The notes beneath the pieces were generated by a model. It was given only the letters and a program-made list of their open reading frames with translations, made no database searches and had not been told where the DNA came from. The translations under genes were made by a program, and so were the position numbers. From a bacterium (GTDB taxonomy: Bacteria; Eisenbacteria; RBG-16-71-46; CAIMUX01), in contig JAUIHP010000003.1 in the NCBI GenBank assembly GCA_030431975.1, forward strand, positions 124,001 to 188,000: a DNA stretch of 64,000 nt, in the 5' to 3' direction. Below are positions 9,835 through 17,888 of this stretch, in pieces (position 1 is the first letter of the stretch; each line of letters begins with the position of its first letter).

Positions 9835-9879
9835 GAAAACCGATCATGAAAACCGGTCATGAAAACCGGTCATGAAAAC
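9828..9879. repeat. 13-bp tandem repeat over the esterase start
   Basis: Four copies of a 13-bp unit (CGATCATGAAAAC or CGGTCATGAAAAC) and a fifth fragment. Read on the minus strand, each unit contains an ATG. The unit is not a multiple of three, so successive copies put ATG in different frames. The first in-frame start of the esterase (9834) is one of them. Confidence 0.9.
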
Positions 9880-9901
9880 CGATTGTGCTTACCGGGCTCG
9901 T

Positions 9902-11341
9902 CTAGAATTGGCTCCAAAGGTACTGGTTCGTCACTTCATGGTGGAACATGATTTCTGGTGACTTGATCCGGGTTCCGAGCGCCGCGGGACAGCGTTCCGC
10001 CGACGCCTGCTTCAGATCGCAGTACTTCTTGTGCACGACCTCACCGAGCAGCTCGGAAACGAACGTCGACCCTTTGCAGTGACGGAGCGAGTCGTAGATG
10101 TTGTCGGGCAGGAAGCGGGTCCGCGGGCGCTTGTTCTCGTCTGGTTCCTCACCCTTGGGGCCTTCCAGACCGGTCCGGAACAGAGAGTAGACGGCCATGT
10201 ACGGATTGGCGTCGGGAGCGATCGACCGTACCTCAACGCGCGCGCTGCGCTCGTTGCCGAGCGGGATCCGAATCATCGCGCCACGGTTGATCCCCGAAGC
10301 CTTGATCTGATTCGGAGCTTCGTAGGCCGGGTCGAGGCGGCGGTAGGAGTTCACGCTCGAATTCAGAATGAGGCAGAGCTCCTGCCCGCTGTTGAGGATG
10401 CGATCGATGAAGTCCCAGGCCAACGGTGACACGCCCTCCTCGCCGCCGGCGTCGTAGAACAGGTTCTTCCCGGAAGCGTCGGAGATCGACATGTTCGTAT
10501 GCATGCCGTTGCCGTTGACGCCGGTGACGGGCTTCGGGAGGAAGCTGGCCGTCATGTCCATCCGAGCGGCGACCTGGCGACACAAGAGCTTGTAGAGCTG
10601 CACCTGGTCGGCCGAGATAAGTGCTTCGCTGTAGGAGTAGTTCATCTCGAACTGGCTGGGCGCGACTTCAGGGTGATCCTTTTCGTTGGAGAACCCCATC
10701 GCGCGCTGTACTTCCGCGGCCCGATCGATGAACTCCCGAAGTGCGTCGCCTGGAAGAGAGTGGTAGTAGCCGCCAGTGGAGATGAATTCGAACTCTCTTG
10801 TCGCGTGGTAGCGACGTTCAGCGTCTCGACCCTTGAAGAGAAAACCCTCGATCTCGTTGGCCATGTTAAGGGTGTAACCCTTCTTGTCGCGGAGTTCCTC
10901 TGCGAAGAGGCGCAGCCGGGAGCGCATGTCAGCCGCGTAAGGTGCGCCGTCGCGGTCGTGTACTTCCGAGAAGAGCAGTACCTTGCCGGGACCGAAGACG
11001 TCGGACGGCAACCAGTAGAATGCGCTCCAGTCGACATAGAGCCGAAGATCGGACTCATCCTGATCCGAGAAGCCGCGAATCGAGGAACCGTCGAAAGTGA
11101 GGACGTCGCTGGACTTCAGAAGGAACTTCTTGTCGTAGTCCAGCATGTGCATCCGACCCTCGAGGTCGGTGAAGCAGACGGTGACCGCCTTGATCCGCTT
11201 CTCGTCGGCGAGGTAGCGCATCCGCTCTTCGCGGAGTTGATCCGGATCCACCCGGGCCATCCTCTTTTCTTTGACCGCCAGGTTCATCTCTTCCAACTGG
11301 TCGTACGGAATCTCCAGGAAGTCGCGGAGTGGCGTGGTCAC
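9902..11341 (-). CDS. glnA: Glutamine synthetase, type I
   Basis: ATP-dependent synthesis of glutamine from glutamate and ammonia in the cytosol. The chosen start is the GTG at 11341, with AAGGAG seven bases upstream, giving 479 residues. The longer frame to 11371 has no such site. Family motifs are intact: 'FDGSSIRGF', 'PSQFEMN' after 'DHPEVA', 'NGNGMHTNMSI' with the metal-binding His, 'NRGAMIRIP' and 'RVEVRSIAPDANPYM'. A Tyr is kept in 'DNIYDSL', roughly where GSI-beta enzymes are adenylylated, but the surrounding sequence differs, so that control is unproven. It is transcribed away from an AT-rich island (11400-11478) shared with the divergent kinase gene. Confidence 0.95.
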   Translation of the reverse strand: MTTPLRDFLEIPYDQLEEMNLAVKEKRMARVDPDQLREERMRYLADEKRIKAVTVCFTDLEGRMHMLDYDKKFLLKSSDVLTFDGSSIRGFSDQDESDLRLYVDWSAFYWLPSDVFGPGKVLLFSEVHDRDGAPYAADMRSRLRLFAEELRDKKGYTLNMANEIEGFLFKGRDAERRYHATREFEFISTGGYYHSLPGDALREFIDRAAEVQRAMGFSNEKDHPEVAPSQFEMNYSYSEALISADQVQLYKLLCRQVAARMDMTASFLPKPVTGVNGNGMHTNMSISDASGKNLFYDAGGEEGVSPLAWDFIDRILNSGQELCLILNSSVNSYRRLDPAYEAPNQIKASGINRGAMIRIPLGNERSARVEVRSIAPDANPYMAVYSLFRTGLEGPKGEEPDENKRPRTRFLPDNIYDSLRHCKGSTFVSELLGEVVHKKYCDLKQASAERCPAALGTRIKSPEIMFHHEVTNQYLWSQF

Positions 11342-11399
11342 GATCGGTCTCCTTGTTGCGAGCTGTCGCAAGTGGGGCAGTTGAAAGCGGGCCTACTCT

Positions 11400-11478
11400 G
11401 AAGTAGCTAAGTATGCGTTGATTTATTATAAATACAACGAATTTTACGTTAGTCAGTATCAATTTTATTCTTTGTCGT
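11400..11478. promoter_or_regulatory. AT-rich divergent promoter island
   Basis: An 80-bp stretch far richer in A/T than the rest of the window, between divergent glnA and the kinase-STAND gene. On the minus strand it contains TATAAT (plus-strand ATTATA at 11425-11430), a plausible -10 element for glnA. No matching consensus -35 was found at the right spacing. Position and composition argue for a promoter; the exact boxes are uncertain. Confidence 0.45.
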
Positions 11479-11602
11479 AGCCTGCGGGCCCCTATTGCAG
11501 TGCTCGGTCGGTTCGGGGAGGTGGTGGACTCACAAAGCCCCACCCTTGGCCGGGATCCGGTAGACTCAAGTCAATTCACGATTTCCACGGACAAAGGGTG
11601 GT

Positions 11603-14600
11603 ATGGGCGGAGCCGAGAAACCGAACCTCGTCGATATCGCGGCCAAAGTCGCAGACGGAGAGAAGGTCGAATGGGATCGCTTGGCGGCGGAGCATCCCGA
11701 GATGGCGGCTGCCCTTCGCAACCTCCGACTCCTGGGCGCCTTCTCCGATGTTTGCCGTTCCGGGACCGTTGAGGGCTCGTCCCTGGATGGGTCGTCCTTG
11801 GATGGCTCGTCCTCGGATAGCCCGGTGGAAAGTTCATCGGAAGCGCTGCTTCCAGACTCGCTGGAAGTCCCGTCATCCGGCCGCCGGTCGGCCGCTGAGG
11901 ACAACGATGAGCCGGACGGGCACGAGGGACGCTTGTCCGGAACGGTGTGGGGGCCTCTCCGTATCCTCGAAGCCGTCGGCGAAGGCAGCTTCGGCCAGGT
12001 GTTCCGTGCCTACGACAGCCTTCTGCAACGGGACGTCGCGCTCAAGCTTCGTCGACCTCTCCGGGAAGGGGAGCTTACGGCCTACCGTCGACACCTCGAC
12101 GAAGCCCGTCGTATGGCCCGCGTGCACCATCCCAACGTTCTCTCCATTCACGGAATCGAGACACATGACGATCGCCCCGGAATGTGGATGGAGTTCGTCG
12201 ACGGGCAGAGTTTTGAACAGATCCTGGAGTCGGACGGTCCACTCCCGGTCGCGGAACTCGTTCGGGTTTCGGTTTCTCTCAGTCGGGCCCTCCACGCAGT
12301 CCACTCCGCGGGAATCGTTCATGGCGATCTCAAGGTCGCCAACGTCATGCGCCGAAACGATGGAAGCCCTGTCCTCATGGATTTCGGAGCCGGTCGGGAG
12401 CTGCAGGCGGAGGTCGGCGCTGCCGCCGTTCCGGTCCTCGAAGGAACGCCTGTGGTCATGGCTCCCGAAGTACTGCTGGGGGGACTCGCGACGATCCGCT
12501 CGGATCTTTACTCCCTGGGAGTCGTGCTCTATCGCCTCGCAACCTCCACTCATCCCATTGAAGCCGCCAATTTGCCTGAGTTGATCGAGAAGTCGCAACA
12601 TGGCGTCCAGGTTCCGGTCGAGGAGGCTCGGCCGGGTCTGCCGCCGGCGTGGGCTCGCGTCGTCAATGTTTTGCTTTCGAGGGATCCCTCAGAACGTCCC
12701 GAGAACGCGGCGGTCGTGGAGACGGAACTTGCTTTGTCCCTGGAGGACGATGCGGAGTACCGCGGCGCGTTTGCCGGGCGTGGAACGGATGCCGCGAAGG
12801 TTCACGGGTTGGGATCCCCGCGGTCCAAGCTGATCGGACGCCGGTCCGAGTTGGAGAATCTCGTCCGGGGTCTCGGGAAGGGAAAGGTGCTCGTCCTGAC
12901 CGGTCCGGGCGGCGTTGGAAAAACCCGTGTCGCGCAGGAAGTGGCGTTCCGCACGGCCGCACACTATCGCGACGGTGCGTACTGGATCGACCTTTCCGCT
13001 GTGGCCAACGAGGAAGGGGTTTGGTTAGCCCTCGGGAGAAGTCTGGAACTGCGTGAGTCGTCTTCGCAGTCCGTTCGAGAGGTGTTGACCCAGCACCTGG
13101 CCGAAAGAAACGTCCTGATCGTGTTGGACAATGCAGAGCACGTCGAGGCGCCGCTGCGAGCGGTGCTGGACTCCCTGGTGCCCTCTGCACCGGAGTGTTG
13201 CTGGTTGGTGACGAGTCGTTCGCCGCTCCGATCGAAAGACGAAACGGTCCTTTCACTCACCCCGCTGGCCTTTCCAACGGGTGACACCGGCGCGGGGCTC
13301 GTCCGCGAAGCCCTGGCCTTCGATTCGGTTCGCCTTTTCGTGGATCGCGTTCACTCCCAGTTTCCGGGTTTCCTTCTGGGTCCCGAGAACGCGTCCCTTG
13401 CGATGGATATCTGTCGCCGCGTCGAAGGGATTCCATTCGCCGTCGAGTTGGCGGCGGCGCGTGTTCCAACCCTGGGGTTGGGAGAGGTGGCGCGGCGATT
13501 GCGGCAAGATCTCAAGGTCATCATGGGACGAGGGTCCCGTCCGACGGAGTCACCTCACGAAACCCTTCGACAGTCCATCGCTTGGAGCTACGAGCTTCTG
13601 GAGCCGGAGGAACAGGCACTCCTGAGAGGGCTCTCTGTGTTCCGGGGCGGATGCACGCTGGACGCAGCGGAACAGGTCCTGGGAGACGAGGTGGATGTCG
13701 TCGAGGCCATCTCCCGACTCGTTGAAAGCTCCCTCGTCGACTTCGAACCGGGCGACCCATCTTCCTCGACGCAGGCCCGGTACCGCCTGCTGGAGACGAC
13801 CCGGACGTTTTCCGCGGACGAACTCGAACGAGCCGGCCAACAGGGCGATCGTCGGGCGGCGCACCTGCGTTGTTACGCAGACCTTGCCGAGTCGGCGGAT
13901 GCGCACTTTCAAGGACCGGAGCAACAGGTCTGGTTCGAACGTGTTCGCGCGGAGCACGACAACTTCGATCACGCGCTCCGCTACTCGACCGGAGACGACG
14001 GGATGTCGGGTCGGGCCCCGGAGGCTCCTTCGTCCAGCGGCAATGACGACTCACTCCGCCTGGTCGCACACCTCGGCCGCTACTGGGATCGGCAAGGTCT
14101 CTACCACTATGGAATTCGCTGGACCGAAGCGGTGGTCTCCGGTCGTCCCGCCGATGAGGTGACGTTGGAACGGGCGGCAGCCTTCAACTGGCTGGGTACG
14201 CTGCGCTTCATCGTCGGACGATACAGCGAGTCCATCGCGGCTCACGAGGAGTCGCTTCGAGTTAGTCGCGCCATGGGCAGGAACGCGGGAATCGTTTCCT
14301 CCTCGATCAACATGGGGAACGTTTACTACCGCACCGGTGACCTGGATCGGGCGAGGGAGTTTCTCGAGCAGGCGACGAAGCTGGCCGAGCAGGAAAAGGA
14401 CTCTGTCCGCCTGGCTACGGCTCTCAATAGTCTCGGAGCCATCGAAGCGCGGTCTCGTCGTTTCGAATCGGCGCTCGAGCACTACGAACGAGGGCTGGTT
14501 CTGCAACGTGAACTCAAGGACGTCTACGGAGTGTCGTTGCTGACCCACAACATCGCGGAGTGCCTTCTCCGCTCCGGACGGCCGGTCGAAGCGATGCCCT

Positions 14601-15094
14601 ACGCCCGGGAAGCGCTGGCCCTGCGGCGGGATGTCGGACATCGACCGGGAATCGCTTCGGCCTTGGCTTTGCTGGGGCTCATATCGGCGCAACAGAAAGA
14701 CTATCCGGCTGCGATCGAATACGCGGGCGAGTCGATGAACCTTCGTCTCGAAGCAGGGCTCTCCCACGGCGTGATTCAACTTCTCGAACTCTGTGCGGAC
14801 GTCGCCCAGGAAACGGGGAACGCGGAGAAAACGACCGTCCTCTATGGTGCGGCTCACCGTTTTCGTGAAGAGAGTGACTCTCGTCTGGTTGGCGTGGAGT
14901 CGGAGGAGCTTGCCGCGGAACTGGCCGAGCTCAAGCGCAAACTCGGGCCGGAGTCGTTTTCCATCGCGTGGGAGCGGGGAAGGTTGCTTAGTCTGGAAGA
15001 GGCGGCAAGTCTTGCGGTCGATGTGCCAGGAAAGGCCGCGCCACAGGACGTTCCGGATTCTTTAGATCCGAATTCCCAACGGACCGACGGATGA
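11603..15094 (+). CDS. Ser/Thr kinase-STAND ATPase-TPR fusion regulator
   Basis: 1163 residues in three modules. The kinase domain is at about 117-385, with 'GEGSFGQVFRA', 'VALKL', the catalytic loop 'HGDLKVANV' (Gly instead of Arg before Asp) and 'MDFGAG'. A STAND/AfsR-like ATPase follows at about 409-800, with Walker A 'TGPGGVGKTR' near 432 and Walker B 'VLIVLDNAEHV'. TPR repeats run from about 855 to 1090. An acidic Ser-rich linker encoded by a 15-bp repeat lies near residues 55-80. This architecture is typical of large bacterial signalling proteins that switch on nucleotide binding. No DNA-binding domain is visible, so its output is probably phosphorylation or scaffolding. It overlaps the next gene by ATGA, implying co-translation. 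Confidence 0.85.
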   Translation: MGGAEKPNLVDIAAKVADGEKVEWDRLAAEHPEMAAALRNLRLLGAFSDVCRSGTVEGSSLDGSSLDGSSSDSPVESSSEALLPDSLEVPSSGRRSAAEDNDEPDGHEGRLSGTVWGPLRILEAVGEGSFGQVFRAYDSLLQRDVALKLRRPLREGELTAYRRHLDEARRMARVHHPNVLSIHGIETHDDRPGMWMEFVDGQSFEQILESDGPLPVAELVRVSVSLSRALHAVHSAGIVHGDLKVANVMRRNDGSPVLMDFGAGRELQAEVGAAAVPVLEGTPVVMAPEVLLGGLATIRSDLYSLGVVLYRLATSTHPIEAANLPELIEKSQHGVQVPVEEARPGLPPAWARVVNVLLSRDPSERPENAAVVETELALSLEDDAEYRGAFAGRGTDAAKVHGLGSPRSKLIGRRSELENLVRGLGKGKVLVLTGPGGVGKTRVAQEVAFRTAAHYRDGAYWIDLSAVANEEGVWLALGRSLELRESSSQSVREVLTQHLAERNVLIVLDNAEHVEAPLRAVLDSLVPSAPECCWLVTSRSPLRSKDETVLSLTPLAFPTGDTGAGLVREALAFDSVRLFVDRVHSQFPGFLLGPENASLAMDICRRVEGIPFAVELAAARVPTLGLGEVARRLRQDLKVIMGRGSRPTESPHETLRQSIAWSYELLEPEEQALLRGLSVFRGGCTLDAAEQVLGDEVDVVEAISRLVESSLVDFEPGDPSSSTQARYRLLETTRTFSADELERAGQQGDRRAAHLRCYADLAESADAHFQGPEQQVWFERVRAEHDNFDHALRYSTGDDGMSGRAPEAPSSSGNDDSLRLVAHLGRYWDRQGLYHYGIRWTEAVVSGRPADEVTLERAAAFNWLGTLRFIVGRYSESIAAHEESLRVSRAMGRNAGIVSSSINMGNVYYRTGDLDRAREFLEQATKLAEQEKDSVRLATALNSLGAIEARSRRFESALEHYERGLVLQRELKDVYGVSLLTHNIAECLLRSGRPVEAMPYAREALALRRDVGHRPGIASALALLGLISAQQKDYPAAIEYAGESMNLRLEAGLSHGVIQLLELCADVAQETGNAEKTTVLYGAAHRFREESDSRLVGVESEELAAELAELKRKLGPESFSIAWERGRLLSLEEAASLAVDVPGKAAPQDVPDSLDPNSQRTDG
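11771..11830. repeat. In-frame 15-bp minisatellite (GSSLD linker)
   Basis: Four 15-bp units of the type GATGGCTCGTCCTTG encode GSSLD-like repeats between the N-terminus and the kinase domain of the fusion protein. The encoded linker resembles the DGASP linker of the esterase, although that gene is on the other strand. Confidence 0.85.
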
Positions 15095-16875
15095 CGGAGA
15101 GTCCCGTCGGTTCGGTTCGATTCCGCGCCACCTTCTGGATGACAGCGATCGCGCTTCTCCTTCCTCCGGTTGTCGACCTGTTCATGAACGGTTTCGCGCG
15201 TGCCGGCCACTTCCTCGCATCCGACGCCTACTACTACCTGACGATCGGACGCAATGCGATCGATCTGGGGTACTTCACGTTCGACCGTGAGTATCCGACG
15301 AACGGATTCCATCCACTATGGCAGGGACTGCTGGCCGTTCTCTTTGGAGCGGCTCGGGTCGTCGGAATCGATCGTGTCCCGATGCTGACGGTGGTCCTTC
15401 TCTTTCAGTTGCTGGTCACGTCCGCCGCCTATCTTTGGCTCGCCGATTCGATCCATCGACTTAGGCACAGACTGACTCCGCTGTTTCCCCTCGTTCTCAT
15501 CGGATGTGTGGGGCTGATCACGATTCCGTTTCGGAGGAATGTCGGCTCCGCTTGGAGCTACGTCAACGGGATGGAAAGCCCGCTCCTGCTTCTTTCGTTC
15601 GCCTGGGTGGTTCGCGAGTTGCTCAGACCGGAGAGGGATCGGTCGACGCAGGATTATCTGCGGCTGGGACTGGCCTTGACGGCGGTCTTTCTTTCCCGCC
15701 TCGATCACGCGTTCCTCGTCGTGACGGTCCTGGGTTGGATCGCCTTCGAGTTCGTCGCCGTTCCCGAAAGAGGGCGCCGTTGGACTCGTCTTTGGCCGGC
15801 GTTCCTGGTTCCTGTGCTCGCGCTCGGACTCTTTCTCGTGACCAATCGGGTCTTCTTCGACACCTGGATGCCGGTCAGCGGCGCGGCCAAGTCGAGCTTT
15901 CCCATTCCCAGTCTCGACAACTGGCGTTACCTCTACTCTCTGGTCGAAGACCCGGACCAGCCTCTGCGCCAACGCCGTCTGTGGCGGGGAATTCAGCTCT
16001 TTTTTCCGTCCGCGGTTGCCGTGTTTTGCCTGATGCGACAGTTCTTTCGGCGACCGACGACACCGGCGGACGCGCGTTGGGCCCGTTGCATGGCGATCCT
16101 GTCGGTCTTCACGTTGATTCTCTCGTCGTACGACTTCTTCTTCGTACCTTTGATTGCGCACGGGCACTGGTACGTCCCGGCAACGGTGGTCTTCGCTTCG
16201 ATCTACCTTCTGGACCTGTTGGATGGCCGGCTTCCCGTTCGCCTTGACACGCGCTGGTTGGCGGGACTGAGCGCGGCCGTGGCTGTCGTGTTCTACATCG
16301 GAGTCTTCGCTCAGGGAAAGGTCCATCAGCGGTATGAGGTGTTTCTCGAACACGGACCGGGTGAGATTCAAGCCGCGAGCCTCGCGCCTTCGAAGATCGT
16401 CGAGTACGACGATGGAATCATTTCCTACGTCGCTGGGTGGCCGGCGTTGTCCGGATTCGGCTTCGCCATCGATTCCGACGGCCTGGAGGCTTTCCGCAAC
16501 GCGACGTTGCTGGACTTGGCCTACGAGCGGGGCTACCGACACTTCGCTTCCGTGGGTTACTTCAAGCTTGGCGGTCTGAATCCCGGATCCACATCATCCG
16601 AGATCGGAAAGGTTCTTCATTCGACGTTCCACTTTCCACAGGAACTCGTGGATGGGTGGCACTTCGAAGTGGTGGCGGTCCTTCCGAGAAGCTCACTCGT
16701 TCTCGTCGCGTTCTCGCCGCTGTCCTACGGCGACTCGCAGGCGTCAACAGCACCGACCCGTCCGCACGCTTTCGTCAGGCAGGGGGAATCCGGCTGCAAC
16801 ATGAACGAAACCTCGTCGCAGAAGAGCGGATCCTCGAAGAAATCGGACTCCGCCGGCTCGCACAGGAACGAATAG
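15091..16875 (+). CDS. GT-C-like polytopic membrane protein
   Basis: 594 residues starting in an ATGA overlap with the kinase-STAND gene. It has about nine or ten hydrophobic segments. The first loop reads 'SDAYYYLTIGRNAIDLGYF' then 'YPTNGFHPLWQGLLA', which resembles GT-C glycosyltransferases in having an acidic residue after TM1 and a G-x-x-P-L-W motif. It is related in style to the truncated gene at the window start. The last 50 residues are polar, low-complexity and lie over the conserved end of the convergent beta-helix gene; they may be a run-on extension after loss of an earlier stop. Function (sugar transfer to lipid or protein) is inferred from fold only. Confidence 0.7.
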   Translation: MTESPVGSVRFRATFWMTAIALLLPPVVDLFMNGFARAGHFLASDAYYYLTIGRNAIDLGYFTFDREYPTNGFHPLWQGLLAVLFGAARVVGIDRVPMLTVVLLFQLLVTSAAYLWLADSIHRLRHRLTPLFPLVLIGCVGLITIPFRRNVGSAWSYVNGMESPLLLLSFAWVVRELLRPERDRSTQDYLRLGLALTAVFLSRLDHAFLVVTVLGWIAFEFVAVPERGRRWTRLWPAFLVPVLALGLFLVTNRVFFDTWMPVSGAAKSSFPIPSLDNWRYLYSLVEDPDQPLRQRRLWRGIQLFFPSAVAVFCLMRQFFRRPTTPADARWARCMAILSVFTLILSSYDFFFVPLIAHGHWYVPATVVFASIYLLDLLDGRLPVRLDTRWLAGLSAAVAVVFYIGVFAQGKVHQRYEVFLEHGPGEIQAASLAPSKIVEYDDGIISYVAGWPALSGFGFAIDSDGLEAFRNATLLDLAYERGYRHFASVGYFKLGGLNPGSTSSEIGKVLHSTFHFPQELVDGWHFEVVAVLPRSSLVLVAFSPLSYGDSQASTAPTRPHAFVRQGESGCNMNETSSQKSGSSKKSDSAGSHRNE

Positions 16876-17738
16876 TTTGAGGTACCACTGTCGAAGACGT
16901 TGGAGCAGTCGAGGACCGGGCCACCGACCCCAAAGCAGGCGATGCCATACCTGACGCTGTGCGCGACCAGATTCCGCTCACAGCGGGGGCTGGCGTTGAG
17001 CGTGTAGATGCCGCAGTCGCCGGAGAAGGCGATGGTGTTGGCGACGACGACGGGCTCGCTGCCCCCAACGCAGTTGATCCCGAAAACGCCGGGTCGGATC
17101 AGAAGGTTCTCTTCGATGCGAACGTTCGCTGCGGGAAAGGTCGTCGAGATCGAATACGACCGGGCACCGTCGATGCGGCAGTCGCGGAGAAGGCCGTCGG
17201 GGCTGTTGAATTGGACTCCCGTGCTGAAGTTGCCGATCATTTCGATGCCTTCGATGGTGATGCCCACGGAGGACGTGTCCACGGTGATCCCTTGGCGTCC
17301 GGCCGTCGCGAGTCGCAGGACCGCACGTGGGGCGTCTTCCTGAACTCGCCCCCGCAAAGTGATCCCGTCGATCTCCTCGATCTCGATCGGCACACTGATT
17401 TCGAGCGTGTCCGCCGCAAGGACGATGACGTCCCCCGGCTCGGCCAAGGTCAGTGCCTCCTCGATCGACTCGGCGTCACCGGGTACCCGGATGCCGGGAT
17501 TTTCTTCCTGGGGGGGCGCCGCCGGGTCGTCTCCGCCGCAGGCGACGACTAGGAGTGACAGCAGAAGGGCGGACAGCAGCGCGATTCGCGATGTGTCCTG
17601 AAGTCCGGCACGATAAGGATGCTTCAACAGGTGACTCCGGTGCGGTTGATTCCGACTGCGGCTGCGCCTCGGCCCAAGGCTCGGTGAACTCTGGCCGTCC
17701 AGATCCGTCCAGATCCGTCCAGACCCGAATGAATCCAT
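16725..17738 (-). CDS. Right-handed beta-helix lipoprotein
   Basis: 337 residues. A hydrophobic segment ends in the lipobox-like 'LLVVACGGD' near residue 67, so the mature protein is probably a lipoprotein. It then shows parallel beta-helix repeats ('GITLRG', 'GITIEGIEMIGN', 'VRIEENLLI', 'VVVANTIA') as in pectate-lyase-like and NosD/CASH proteins. The C-terminus 'DPLFCDEVSFMLQPDSPCL...VGAVDAC' is typical for secreted beta-helix proteins of FCB lineages. The N-terminal 35 residues before the signal are encoded by a 10-bp repeat region and are unlikely to be real; a start closer to the signal (for example a TTG near 17627) is possible. The 3' end overlaps the convergent GT-C-like gene by 151 bp. 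No catalytic residues are recognised. Confidence 0.75.
   Translation of the reverse strand: MDSFGSGRIWTDLDGQSSPSLGPRRSRSRNQPHRSHLLKHPYRAGLQDTSRIALLSALLLSLLVVACGGDDPAAPPQEENPGIRVPGDAESIEEALTLAEPGDVIVLAADTLEISVPIEIEEIDGITLRGRVQEDAPRAVLRLATAGRQGITVDTSSVGITIEGIEMIGNFSTGVQFNSPDGLLRDCRIDGARSYSISTTFPAANVRIEENLLIRPGVFGINCVGGSEPVVVANTIAFSGDCGIYTLNASPRCERNLVAHSVRYGIACFGVGGPVLDCSNVFDSGTSNYSFLCEPAESDFFEDPLFCDEVSFMLQPDSPCLTKACGRVGAVDACESP
17691..17720. repeat. 10-bp tandem repeat
   Basis: Three copies of a 10-bp unit (AGATCCGTCC; the first is CTGGCCGTCC) at the 5' end of the beta-helix reading frame. Probably untranslated leader or spacer. Confidence 0.7.
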
Positions 17739-17828
17739 CAGCCATCCACGAGGTTCAAGCCTACCCGAACTCGCCGCAAAGCCGAACGCGGACTTGACCC
17801 GTCGCGGAAACGGCTGGATTCTTGCCTC

Positions 17829-17855
17829 GTTTCAACTGCCTTTCGCGGATGAAAC
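17829..17855. promoter_or_regulatory. Inverted repeat upstream of lanB
   Basis: GTTTCA and TGAAAC form a perfect 6-bp inverted repeat with a 15-bp spacer, 34 bp before the lanB start. It could be an operator or chance; no regulator gene lies beside the cluster. Confidence 0.2.
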
Positions 17856-17888
17856 CGCCTTCGACTCGTATCCTCTTTTTGAACACGA

